Source: an uncultured Pseudomonadota bacterium
GTDB lineage: Bacteria; Myxococcota_A; Polyangia; HGW-17
Direction of reading: 5' to 3'
Assembly (NCBI GenBank): GCA_938004375.1
Contig: CALKWH010000434.1
Location: forward strand, 1 to 23,589
Length of the DNA stretch: 23,589 nt
A program made the position numbers and the translations under genes. The notes under the pieces are model-generated. The model was not told the DNA's origin and searched no databases. It saw nothing but the letters and a program-made list of their open reading frames with translations. Positions 1-7,600 of the stretch are shown one piece after another (the first letter of the stretch is position 1; every line of letters begins with the position of its first letter).

Positions 1-157
1 TCTTCCCCATCCCCCAGCACCAGGCGGCCCCGCCGGAGTCCAGCCCGCAGGCGAAGCCCTCCCCGACCGTCAGGGAACCGAGCCCCGTGCGTCCGCCGGG
101 CTCCGCGCCGCAACCCAGGAGCCAGAGGATCGCAAGGAAACAGGAAAATTTTCGCAT
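1..157 (-). CDS. RCC1-repeat lipoprotein, N-terminal part (gene leaves the window)
   Basis: An ATG at 157-155 is preceded by a strong Shine-Dalgarno (GGAGG, six bases upstream). The reading frame stays open to the window edge, giving 52 residues. It begins MRKFSCFLAILWLLGC, a short basic n-region, a hydrophobic core and a lipobox ending in Cys16, so a lipoprotein is predicted. After a short Gly-rich spacer comes a strand with the RCC1 pattern (LTVGEGFACGLDSGGAAWCW), two Cys per blade. The same pattern occurs in the large protein at 19216-21486, so the two are probably members of one family of surface beta-propeller lipoproteins. Function is unknown; a binding or scaffold role is typical of RCC1 propellers. 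The gene lies only 82 bp from the IS91 element at 240, so its promoter region may have been altered by that insertion. Confidence 0.75.
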   Translation of the reverse strand, partial: MRKFSCFLAILWLLGCGAEPGGRTGLGSLTVGEGFACGLDSGGAAWCWGMGK

Positions 158-219
158 TCGCCACCTCCGATGGGTCCAATAGCACAGGGTTCCGGGCGCG
201 GCAACCAATTATTAGTGAT

Positions 220-236
220 GCGCAAACAGTTTGCGC
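220..236. promoter_or_regulatory. perfect 17-bp palindrome upstream of the lipoprotein gene
   Basis: GCGCAAACAGTTTGCGC has eight-base arms around a central A. It lies about 62 bp upstream of the start codon at 157 and directly beside the end of the first IS91 element, outside the duplicated sequence. It could be a repressor or activator site, or a small hairpin that attracted the insertion. No terminator-like T-run follows it on either strand. Confidence 0.35.
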
Positions 237-239
237 CTT

Positions 240-289
240 GGGGATAGGAAGTTTCATCCACGTTTTGGCCTCCGGAGGGTACTATCCCC
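240..289. other. probable oriIS end of IS91 copy 1
   Basis: Read on the minus strand, the terminus has a perfect palindrome CCTCCGGAGG (269-278), then about 22 bases, then TTCCTATCCCC at the very end. The terminal GGGGATAG (240-247) is also repeated in inverted form at 282-289. A hairpin followed by a short conserved tail next to CAAG or GAAC is the known plan of IS91-family origins. The same sequence in copy 2 lies at 5483-5532. The assignment is by this resemblance and by position downstream of the transposase. Confidence 0.6.
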
Positions 290-483
290 GAGGGTGCAGC
301 GGAAGTCAAGGTGCGGTGATTTTGGGGTAAAAAGGGGTTTGCGAGGGACTGCCTCCAGTTGAGCCCCGGATTTTTCCTGTCAGATGGGCGAAAAGGGAGC
401 GAAACGGGATGGACCTGTGCTGTCCGGTCCGCGACTGGCAAGTGAGGAGAAAATGGGATGGAGGAAGCGTCCGGAAACCTCAG

Positions 484-2187
484 TTACGGAGGGCCGCGGC
501 CGGAGCGCTGCGGATTTTGGGGTTGTCTCTGGTGGCGGACAGGGTCCTCGAAGTCGTCGGCTGCGAACTCGGTGTCCAGGAGAGGGAACTCGTCCTCGGG
601 CATGCGGGCGGGGGCCAGCGGGGGCGAGTTGCTGGGCAGGCAGAGGTGGTCGAGGATTTTAACGACTACAGCGGGGTCGAAGAGGAAGGCGAGCACGCGC
701 AGAAGGGTGGCGCACTTCGGGCAGACGAGGGCGTCGACGTGGAGCGAACGCTTGAGTTGGTGGGCCCAGGTGTAGTGGTGGCGCTTCGGCGGTGGCGCAG
801 GTGCTGGCGCGGCGGAAGGAGGATCCGGGGCACTTTCGGCCTGCGGTGTTTCGGGCGTCGTTACCGGCGCCGGCGAAACGGGTTCTCCCGTCGATCCCGG
901 CGGTGCCGGCAGGAGCGGCCGCAGGCGGGACCGATTGGCGAAGACGCCGTGGTAGCGGATGAGGTTCTGGTAGGGCGACGGCACCAACGCAGCAAGGCGT
1001 CTCAGGAAGGCCACGGGCTCGAAGGTCAGGTGGGTCCTCGTGGAGTCCGGTTTTGGCCAGGGCCGGTGCAGTTGATAGAGGACGTTGCCGTCGGGGGCGA
1101 TGGAAATGCGGTCGAGCGCAAAGGGCGCGCGCAGGCCGTAACGGCAGAGTTGCTCGAGTCCGGCGCGGTCCTCGGGCGCCACGGTGCGGAAGGCGTGCAG
1201 GGAGAAACCATCGACCTTGGCGCAGAGCGGTTTTGGCGTTTCACTGCCGTGGTCGGAAGCGGTGGAGTCGTCGCCGGATGGACCACTACGGGGCAGCCAC
1301 GGGGCCAGTTGGACGGCCCGGTGTAGCAGGCCGGCCTCCGGGGTGTCCTCGCGGTCGTCGTCGGACTCGCGCGCTTTCCCGCTCGTCTCCCGGAGGCGCT
1401 TCGTCAGTCTCGCGGCGATAGTCGCGGTCAGGGGCGCGATATCCTCGTTCGTGGGCGGCGGGAGCGGAATGAACCGCGCCCGGTCGTCTTCAGACGCACC
1501 CGTACCGAACAAGCCGTCGGGTATAAGTACATGGAAGTGCGGATTGGTGTTGAGCGCGCCGCCGAAGCGCTGCACGAACGTGACGGCACCGCAGTGGCCG
1601 TCAGTGATGCCGGCGAGTCGTCCCCTGCGGCGCTGCCATGCGAAGACAGTGCGCAGGAAGTCACGCAGCAGGTCGGAGAGCAACTGCCGGTCAATGGCAA
1701 TGAACAGTCGCGCTTCCCATGGGAACGTGAGCACCCACTGCCGGTACGTGGCCTCGGGGAGCACATGGTCCACCAGGTGCGCGGCGGTGTCCGCAGCGCG
1801 CTTCGCCCAGCACGAGGGGCACAGCCGTCCCTTGCACGAGAACGCGACGAACCGTTCGAAGCCGCAGGTGGGACACCGCAGGCGCGCGAAGCCGTTGGCG
1901 AGCACCCCGCAGTCGAGATAGCGGCGGAACTCCTTCTCCACGAACGCGGGGTACCCGTCGCCGTCCGCGCTCGTCTGCCGTGCCTGCGCCAGGAGCGTCT
2001 CCAGGTGCCCGCGCACCAGGGCGTGCAGGGCGGTTTTCTCGGGCTCACGTCGCCTGTAGTTCGCTGGCAACGGCCGCAGCGAATCCCCGGGCGTTCGCTC
2101 GTAGTGCAACGCCGGTCCCGCATGAATGGGTGCGGCGGGAGATGGCCCGCTGGGCTTCGCAGGTGTGATGAAGACAGGGCGTCCCAC
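484..2187 (-). CDS. IS91-family HUH transposase, copy 1
   Basis: This 567-residue rolling-circle transposase carries out single-strand nicking and one-ended transposition of its element. An N-terminal zinc-binding domain shows CxxC at residues 105-108, then Cys118 and CxxC at 123-126. The HUH metal-binding motif HFH is at about 217-219 in the context NPHFHVLIPDG. A C-terminal LIRYHGVF segment contains the likely nucleophilic Tyr in ISCR style. A Pro/Ala-rich linker follows, then a second CPKC zinc motif near the C-terminus. The GTG start at 2187 lies only about 19 bp inside the element end, with a weak AGGA upstream, so expression may depend on flanking promoters. The protein is identical to that of copy 2. 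The long open frames on the opposite strand are GC-rich shadows. Confidence 0.92.
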   Translation of the reverse strand: MGRPVFITPAKPSGPSPAAPIHAGPALHYERTPGDSLRPLPANYRRREPEKTALHALVRGHLETLLAQARQTSADGDGYPAFVEKEFRRYLDCGVLANGFARLRCPTCGFERFVAFSCKGRLCPSCWAKRAADTAAHLVDHVLPEATYRQWVLTFPWEARLFIAIDRQLLSDLLRDFLRTVFAWQRRRGRLAGITDGHCGAVTFVQRFGGALNTNPHFHVLIPDGLFGTGASEDDRARFIPLPPPTNEDIAPLTATIAARLTKRLRETSGKARESDDDREDTPEAGLLHRAVQLAPWLPRSGPSGDDSTASDHGSETPKPLCAKVDGFSLHAFRTVAPEDRAGLEQLCRYGLRAPFALDRISIAPDGNVLYQLHRPWPKPDSTRTHLTFEPVAFLRRLAALVPSPYQNLIRYHGVFANRSRLRPLLPAPPGSTGEPVSPAPVTTPETPQAESAPDPPSAAPAPAPPPKRHHYTWAHQLKRSLHVDALVCPKCATLLRVLAFLFDPAVVVKILDHLCLPSNSPPLAPARMPEDEFPLLDTEFAADDFEDPVRHQRQPQNPQRSGRGPP

Positions 2188-2206
2188 CTGTCCTATTATC
2201 AGGAGT

Positions 2207-2630
2207 GAGTTTCGTCCTGTACCAGGCGAAGCGCTTCGACATCAAGGGAAAGCAACACTTGAAGACGCTCGACAAATTCTACGTCGTTGACGTCGGGCTG
2301 CGCAACCACGTGGTCGGCAACCGGGGGACCGACGTGGGCCGGCTGCTGGAGAACGTGGTGTACCTGGAACTGATCCGCCGCGGGTACGACGTCGCCATTG
2401 GGAAGGTCGGGGATCTGGAGGTGGACTTCGTCGCCACGAAGCCGGACCGCCTGGAATACTACCAGGTGGCGGCCTCGGTCCGGGATCCGGGCACCCTGGC
2501 CCGCGAGCTCGCCTCGCTGCGGAAGATCCCGGACCACCATCCGAAGACGGTCCTCACCCTGGACGAGGATCCCCCCGGCGACCATGACGGCATCCGGACG
2601 GTGAACGCCCTGGACTTTCTGTTGTCGTGA
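2207..2630 (+). pseudogene. AAA ATPase with DUF4143 domain, C-terminal fragment cut by IS91
   Basis: The 141-residue open frame matches only the C-terminal half of the AAA_14/DUF4143 ATPase family. It shows the family's FDIKGK and LKTLDKFYVVDVGLRN segments, then LLENVVYLELIRRGYDV, GDLEVDFVA (the nuclease-like core strand) and a final leucine-rich end (NALDFLLS). Complete members are about 400 residues with a Walker ATPase at the N-terminus, which is absent here. The frame enters directly from the IS91 terIS end, and its only start-like codon (GTG at 2205) lies two bases inside the element. The missing 5' part is not found on the other side of the insertion, so the junction has been rearranged. 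It is probably non-functional. Members of this family often move with mobile or toxin-like loci, but their role is not settled. Confidence 0.85.
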
Positions 2631-2675
2631 TTCACCCGGGGGCCGGTACGGGTGAAACCCGGATGCAGGTAACCG

Positions 2676-2897
2676 TCACAGTCGCCGGTACACCATCATC
2701 ACACCCCGCTCATAATGCTCTTGCCCTGGTGGTCGTGTCTTTAATTTTATTTTTTCAGCCTCTTTTGAATACTTGTTTCCAAGATATTTGAATTTCATCG
2801 AATGATAGATTTTGTATATTGATTCTGCAGGAATCAATCCAAAAATAATATGTAAATGATTGTCCACATTATTCCACCTTCGTATTACTATTTTCAA
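2676..2897 (-). CDS. doubtful small ORF in low-GC patch
   Basis: This is a 73-codon frame with a TTG start that overlaps the stop of the preceding small ORF (TTGA). The product is basic and rich in Lys, Tyr and Ile, unlike the GC-rich proteins nearby. No family is recognised and there is no clear ribosome site. It could be the C-terminal continuation of the ORF at 2894-3118 after a frameshift, or non-coding. Confidence 0.2.
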   Translation of the reverse strand: MKIVIRRWNNVDNHLHIIFGLIPAESIYKIYHSMKFKYLGNKYSKEAEKIKLKTRPPGQEHYERGVMMVYRRL

Positions 2898-3118
2898 TCT
2901 ATTAGTCCACAGGATAATTTTTGTCTCTTGCGCTTTCTCATATAATTCTCCGCATTACACCAGATTACCCCTCCCGAATTCCCTCTCTTTTTATATTTAC
3001 TACAGTCTTCATCAACCAAATCACAAGCAACCGTAAACGGTAAGACCAGTATCATGACAAAGACGGAGGCAATGAAATACGTCAATCTCACTCGAAACGT
3101 TTTTGTTTCCTCTGTCAT
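2894..3118 (-). CDS. small putative lipoprotein in low-GC patch
   Basis: This frame has 74 residues, an ATG at 3118 and an upstream AAAGGAAA about nine bases away. The N-terminus is charged, then about 18 hydrophobic residues (TYFIASVFVMILVLPF) lead to a Cys in PFTVAC, a plausible signal peptide or lipobox. The remainder is short, basic and contains three more Cys. Base composition (roughly 40% GC by eye) differs strongly from the flanks, suggesting transferred DNA or a decaying gene. It is not recognised as any known family. Confidence 0.4.
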   Translation of the reverse strand: MTEETKTFRVRLTYFIASVFVMILVLPFTVACDLVDEDCSKYKKRGNSGGVIWCNAENYMRKRKRQKLSCGLID

Positions 3119-3305
3119 CTCTCAATTTCCTTTCTTCGAGGACCTGCCTCGGGGGTGATTTGGTCTTTGTTTGCATACCTCACGGCAACCAGATTAAAAG
3201 CTATGTTTAAATAATCAAGCCATTTTTTCGATGGGGGAGGCGTTTTCGGAAATGCGGGGAATGCCGGCAGTAAAACAGAGCTGTGAATCTGGTGGGGAAA
3301 GCGCC

Positions 3306-3317
3306 CCCGGCGCCGGG
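3306..3317. other. perfect 12-bp GC palindrome downstream of the helicase
   Basis: CCCGGCGCCGGG lies about 30 bp beyond the helicase stop codon on the minus strand. It could contribute to transcript ending, but the following minus-strand bases (GGCGCTTTCC) have only a short T-run, so a Rho-independent terminator is not well supported. Confidence 0.3.
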
Positions 3318-3345
3318 AGCCGTGTGTTCGAGACCGACTGCGACG

Positions 3346-5442
3346 TCACCCGCCCCGTAGCCTGACGGCCCACGAAGCGATGGCGTCGGCCAGGGGCATC
3401 AATACCTCGGGGGGCGGGATTGGCACCTGGAGGGTTCGGGCGCCGGTGACCGCGTCCCGTCCGATCCAGGGGTGCGGGGCCGCGGCGTCATCGGGGGCCG
3501 CCAGCGCGGCCAGCAGCGTCGCCCCTGCCCGCGCCAGCGCCTGCCAGGGATCCTCACTGGACGCCTCGCCAGGGTTCGTCGCGAAGTCCATCTCCGCGAA
3601 GTCCGGGGCCGTGATGTCCTGCGGCGCCTCGGCAGTCCCCGCGGGCCCGGCGTCGGCCGCGAAGTCCGCCCCCCGGGCCATGACCGGCGCCCGCTCCCCC
3701 TGCTCCTCGACGGCCGTGATCGCCTCGCCTTCGCCGATGCGCCCCGTCACCTGCTCGACTTCCTTCAGGAAACGGTTCAGCCGCGATCCGCCGAGGGATA
3801 TCTCGCCCAGCCCGCCGTCGAGGATGCCGGCCGACAACGACCGCTTGAAGGCCAGCACCGCGAGCATGCCCTCCTCGATCGTCCCCTTGGCGACGAAATT
3901 GATGATCCGCACCGGGCGACTCTGCCCCAGCCGGTGAATCCGACCGATGCGCTGTTCGAGGAGCGCGGGATTCCACGGCAGATCCAGGTTCACCAGGATC
4001 GACGCGTGCTGCAGGTTGAGGCCGTAGGCCCCCGCGTCCGTCGAAAGGAACACCCGGCAATCGGGATCGTCCCAAAAACGCTTCACCAGTTGTGGCCGCT
4101 TCTCGGCCGGCACGCCGCCGTGGAAAAAGACGTGCCCGATCCCGCGCGCCTCGAGCCGCCGGATCACCAGCTCCTGGGCGCGGGTCCACTGGCTGAACAC
4201 GACCGCCTTGGCGTCCGGTTGCGCCAGCATGCCTTCGAGCAGGTCGGCGAGCTCGTCGGCCTTGACCCCGTGGTCGCTCTCCGGATCGAGCAGATATGTG
4301 CTGTCGCACGACATGCGCATGTTCTGCAACGCGCAGGTCAGACGACGTTGATCCTGCTCCGAGAGGTGCCGGGTCTTGCGCCAGCGCTGCACGATGCGGG
4401 CGACCACGTCCGCGTTCTCCTGATGGAGAGCCAGCTGGGGCCCGGTCATCGGCACGAACCAGTTCTGGTCGGTGCGCGCCGGCAACTGCGAGAGCACCTC
4501 GTCCTTCTTGCGCCGGATCAGCACGGGAGCCAGCGTCCGGCCGATCTTCTCCAACCCCGAGTAGCCGATGACCCGGCCGTGCTCATCGCGCACCTGGTGC
4601 TCGTGCAGGAGCCGCCACGTGGGCCCCAGGCGATGCTGATCCACGAACTGGACGATGGAGATCAATTCCTCCAGCTTGTTCTCGAGCGGGGTGCCGGTCA
4701 GGACCAACGCATAGGGACTGTCTATGCGCCGAAGCGCCTTCGCCGCGATGGTGTTCCAGTTCTTCACCCGCTGGGCCTCGTCGACGATCACCAGTTCGGG
4801 CCCCCAGGCGGTGATCCACTCCAGATCGGGCTGGATCTTCTCGAAGTTCGTGATCTTGAAAACATCCTCCAGGGCATATTCCCGGGCGCGCTGCCCGCGG
4901 CCACCGGCGATCACGCGGGCCTCGCGGCCCACGAAGCGAGCAAGCTCGCTTTGCCACTGATACTTGAGCGAGGCGGGGCAGATCACCAGCACCCTGGTGA
5001 CGTCGAAATGCCGGATCAACAACTCGGCGGCCGCGATGGCCTGGACGGTCTTGCCCAGCCCCATCTCGTCGCCGATCACCGCCCTGCCGGCGCGGACCGC
5101 AAAGAGGACTCCCTCGGCCTGATACGGATACAGCGGCGCGCGGATGATCCGGTTCAGCGCCGGATCGGCCGGGCCGCCGGGGAACAGGCGATCCAGCGTG
5201 GCCAAACGGCGAAGCGCGTCCCGCCGACCGGCGAGATGGTCGAACACCTCGGCCCGGGCCCGCAGTTCATGACCGGCCTTGCGCGCCACCGTGAAAAAGT
5301 GCTCCAGGTCGTAGTACCGATCCTCCCGGAGGCGCCAGTCCTGCGCCGGATCGAACCACCTCCGGGCCATTTCCCAAACCGCGGTGGGACACGCCTCCCC
5401 CACCCGCAACCGGACCGTGCGCGCACCGGTGTGGTGCAACAC
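3346..5442 (-). CDS. SNF2-family DEAD/DEAH helicase, 5' end cut by IS91
   Basis: This is a superfamily 2 ATPase of the Swi2/Snf2 type, which translocates on double-stranded DNA. From the GTG at 5442 (698 residues) it shows the Walker A segment GDEMGLGKT at about 124-132, DEAQ at about 221, LTGTPLENKLEEL (motif III), then the C-terminal RecA fold with STDAGAYGLNLQ (motif V) and QRIGRIHRLGQSRPV (motif VI). The last 150 or so residues are acidic, Ala-rich and unrecognised. The frame is open upstream of 5442 up to the IS91 edge at 5483 (reading PAFRRGYRPAFSELV), and no ribosome site is seen at 5442. The true N-terminus was probably removed by the insertion. Related proteins often carry an N-terminal SWIM zinc finger, which is not visible here. 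Activity of the remnant is uncertain. Confidence 0.85.
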   Translation of the reverse strand: MLHHTGARTVRLRVGEACPTAVWEMARRWFDPAQDWRLREDRYYDLEHFFTVARKAGHELRARAEVFDHLAGRRDALRRLATLDRLFPGGPADPALNRIIRAPLYPYQAEGVLFAVRAGRAVIGDEMGLGKTVQAIAAAELLIRHFDVTRVLVICPASLKYQWQSELARFVGREARVIAGGRGQRAREYALEDVFKITNFEKIQPDLEWITAWGPELVIVDEAQRVKNWNTIAAKALRRIDSPYALVLTGTPLENKLEELISIVQFVDQHRLGPTWRLLHEHQVRDEHGRVIGYSGLEKIGRTLAPVLIRRKKDEVLSQLPARTDQNWFVPMTGPQLALHQENADVVARIVQRWRKTRHLSEQDQRRLTCALQNMRMSCDSTYLLDPESDHGVKADELADLLEGMLAQPDAKAVVFSQWTRAQELVIRRLEARGIGHVFFHGGVPAEKRPQLVKRFWDDPDCRVFLSTDAGAYGLNLQHASILVNLDLPWNPALLEQRIGRIHRLGQSRPVRIINFVAKGTIEEGMLAVLAFKRSLSAGILDGGLGEISLGGSRLNRFLKEVEQVTGRIGEGEAITAVEEQGERAPVMARGADFAADAGPAGTAEAPQDITAPDFAEMDFATNPGEASSEDPWQALARAGATLLAALAAPDDAAAPHPWIGRDAVTGARTLQVPIPPPEVLMPLADAIASWAVRLRGG

Positions 5443-5482
5443 CAGCTCCGAGAACGCGGGCCGGTAACCCCGGCGAAAGGCC

Positions 5483-7449
5483 GGGGATAGGAAGTTTCAT
5501 CCACGTTTTGGCCTCCGGAGGGTACTATCCCCGAGGGTGCAGCGGAAGTCAAGGTGCGGTGATTTTGGGGTAAAAAGGGGTTTGCGAGGGACTGCCTCCA
5601 GTTGAGCCCCGGATTTTTCCTGTCAGATGGGCGAAAAGGGAGCGAAACGGGATGGACCTGTGCTGTCCGGTCCGCGACTGGCAAGTGAGGAGAAAATGGG
5701 ATGGAGGAAGCGTCCGGAAACCTCAGTTACGGAGGGCCGCGGCCGGAGCGCTGCGGATTTTGGGGTTGTCTCTGGTGGCGGACAGGGTCCTCGAAGTCGT
5801 CGGCTGCGAACTCGGTGTCCAGGAGAGGGAACTCGTCCTCGGGCATGCGGGCGGGGGCCAGCGGGGGCGAGTTGCTGGGCAGGCAGAGGTGGTCGAGGAT
5901 TTTAACGACTACAGCGGGGTCGAAGAGGAAGGCGAGCACGCGCAGAAGGGTGGCGCACTTCGGGCAGACGAGGGCGTCGACGTGGAGCGAACGCTTGAGT
6001 TGGTGGGCCCAGGTGTAGTGGTGGCGCTTCGGCGGTGGCGCAGGTGCTGGCGCGGCGGAAGGAGGATCCGGGGCACTTTCGGCCTGCGGTGTTTCGGGCG
6101 TCGTTACCGGCGCCGGCGAAACGGGTTCTCCCGTCGATCCCGGCGGTGCCGGCAGGAGCGGCCGCAGGCGGGACCGATTGGCGAAGACGCCGTGGTAGCG
6201 GATGAGGTTCTGGTAGGGCGACGGCACCAACGCAGCAAGGCGTCTCAGGAAGGCCACGGGCTCGAAGGTCAGGTGGGTCCTCGTGGAGTCCGGTTTTGGC
6301 CAGGGCCGGTGCAGTTGATAGAGGACGTTGCCGTCGGGGGCGATGGAAATGCGGTCGAGCGCAAAGGGCGCGCGCAGGCCGTAACGGCAGAGTTGCTCGA
6401 GTCCGGCGCGGTCCTCGGGCGCCACGGTGCGGAAGGCGTGCAGGGAGAAACCATCGACCTTGGCGCAGAGCGGTTTTGGCGTTTCACTGCCGTGGTCGGA
6501 AGCGGTGGAGTCGTCGCCGGATGGACCACTACGGGGCAGCCACGGGGCCAGTTGGACGGCCCGGTGTAGCAGGCCGGCCTCCGGGGTGTCCTCGCGGTCG
6601 TCGTCGGACTCGCGCGCTTTCCCGCTCGTCTCCCGGAGGCGCTTCGTCAGTCTCGCGGCGATAGTCGCGGTCAGGGGCGCGATATCCTCGTTCGTGGGCG
6701 GCGGGAGCGGAATGAACCGCGCCCGGTCGTCTTCAGACGCACCCGTACCGAACAAGCCGTCGGGTATAAGTACATGGAAGTGCGGATTGGTGTTGAGCGC
6801 GCCGCCGAAGCGCTGCACGAACGTGACGGCACCGCAGTGGCCGTCAGTGATGCCGGCGAGTCGTCCCCTGCGGCGCTGCCATGCGAAGACAGTGCGCAGG
6901 AAGTCACGCAGCAGGTCGGAGAGCAACTGCCGGTCAATGGCAATGAACAGTCGCGCTTCCCATGGGAACGTGAGCACCCACTGCCGGTACGTGGCCTCGG
7001 GGAGCACATGGTCCACCAGGTGCGCGGCGGTGTCCGCAGCGCGCTTCGCCCAGCACGAGGGGCACAGCCGTCCCTTGCACGAGAACGCGACGAACCGTTC
7101 GAAGCCGCAGGTGGGACACCGCAGGCGCGCGAAGCCGTTGGCGAGCACCCCGCAGTCGAGATAGCGGCGGAACTCCTTCTCCACGAACGCGGGGTACCCG
7201 TCGCCGTCCGCGCTCGTCTGCCGTGCCTGCGCCAGGAGCGTCTCCAGGTGCCCGCGCACCAGGGCGTGCAGGGCGGTTTTCTCGGGCTCACGTCGCCTGT
7301 AGTTCGCTGGCAACGGCCGCAGCGAATCCCCGGGCGTTCGCTCGTAGTGCAACGCCGGTCCCGCATGAATGGGTGCGGCGGGAGATGGCCCGCTGGGCTT
7401 CGCAGGTGTGATGAAGACAGGGCGTCCCACCTGTCCTATTATCAGGAGT
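5483..7449 (-). mobile_element. IS91/ISCR-type insertion sequence, copy 2
   Basis: This is a second full-length copy of the element at 240-2206, in the same orientation. Both ends coincide exactly with copy 1 and no difference was noticed on reading. The left flank is helicase coding sequence; read on the minus strand, the bases beyond the terminal CTATCCCC are GGCC, not CAAG or GAAC. The right flank (7450 onward) is gene-free repeat DNA and does not contain the missing helicase N-terminus. The copy may have arrived by recombination or one-ended transposition rather than simple insertion. Confidence 0.9.
5727..7430 (-). CDS. IS91-family HUH transposase, copy 2
   Basis: This 567-residue product is the same as that at 484-2187, with the zinc-binding Cys clusters (105-126), the HFH motif (217-219), the RYHG tyrosine segment and the C-terminal CPKC motif all retained. 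Both copies therefore look intact and potentially active, and identity suggests recent duplication. The GTG start at 7430 is again within 20 bp of the terIS end. Confidence 0.92.
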   Translation of the reverse strand: MGRPVFITPAKPSGPSPAAPIHAGPALHYERTPGDSLRPLPANYRRREPEKTALHALVRGHLETLLAQARQTSADGDGYPAFVEKEFRRYLDCGVLANGFARLRCPTCGFERFVAFSCKGRLCPSCWAKRAADTAAHLVDHVLPEATYRQWVLTFPWEARLFIAIDRQLLSDLLRDFLRTVFAWQRRRGRLAGITDGHCGAVTFVQRFGGALNTNPHFHVLIPDGLFGTGASEDDRARFIPLPPPTNEDIAPLTATIAARLTKRLRETSGKARESDDDREDTPEAGLLHRAVQLAPWLPRSGPSGDDSTASDHGSETPKPLCAKVDGFSLHAFRTVAPEDRAGLEQLCRYGLRAPFALDRISIAPDGNVLYQLHRPWPKPDSTRTHLTFEPVAFLRRLAALVPSPYQNLIRYHGVFANRSRLRPLLPAPPGSTGEPVSPAPVTTPETPQAESAPDPPSAAPAPAPPPKRHHYTWAHQLKRSLHVDALVCPKCATLLRVLAFLFDPAVVVKILDHLCLPSNSPPLAPARMPEDEFPLLDTEFAADDFEDPVRHQRQPQNPQRSGRGPP

Positions 7450-7600
7450 TCTCAGGACAAGTTGCGGAGGGAAACTCCACGGCCCGGATCCGGACGCCCG
7501 CGTGACCGCCCTGGCCGCGTTCCTGCAGCGCCGCGGGATCTGCGGCGGTGCAAGTGGATTTTTCGAGAACATCGCCGCCCGTCGCAGTTGCAACCGTGAA
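7450..7600. other. gene-free flank between IS91 copy 2 and the repeat array
   Basis: No start codon with a ribosome site and no recognisable domain was found on either strand. A plus-strand frame (TALAAFLQRRGI and onward) looks protein-like for about 50 codons but has no support and runs into the 43-bp array. It could be a leftover of an interrupted gene. Confidence 0.4.

Larger units (their letters stand above)
240..2206 (-). mobile_element. IS91/ISCR-type insertion sequence, copy 1
   Basis: This 1967-bp block recurs at 5483-7449 (offset 5243) with sharp edges on both sides. It contains one large transposase gene on the minus strand, has no matching terminal inverted repeats, and no target duplication is visible, as expected of rolling-circle IS91/ISCR elements. 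The end at 240, downstream of the transposase, carries hairpins and the TTCCTATCCCC-type terminus seen at oriIS ends. It is followed on the minus strand by CAAG (240-237), one of the two known IS91 target tetranucleotides. The end at 2206 would be terIS and carries an inverted repeat GACAGG (2173-2178)/CCTGTC (2187-2192). The element abuts the interior of a DUF4143 gene at 2207. Confidence 0.9.

Noticed and set aside
409..1326. Open frame opposite the IS91 transposase (also at 5652-6569)
   Set aside because: The composition is Arg/Gly-rich with no domain, and it is fully antisense to a transposase with clear motifs.
240..2206. Terminal inverted repeats and target duplications of a DDE-type IS
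   Set aside because: The two ends (GGGGATAG and AGGAGT) do not match each other and no direct repeat flanks either copy. The HUH transposase explains this.
3306..3317. Rho-independent terminator for the helicase
   Set aside because: The palindrome is perfect but is not followed by a convincing T-run on the minus strand.
7450..7600. Missing N-terminus of the helicase on the far side of IS91 copy 2
   Set aside because: No minus-strand frame there joins in phase or shows helicase-like or SWIM-like sequence.
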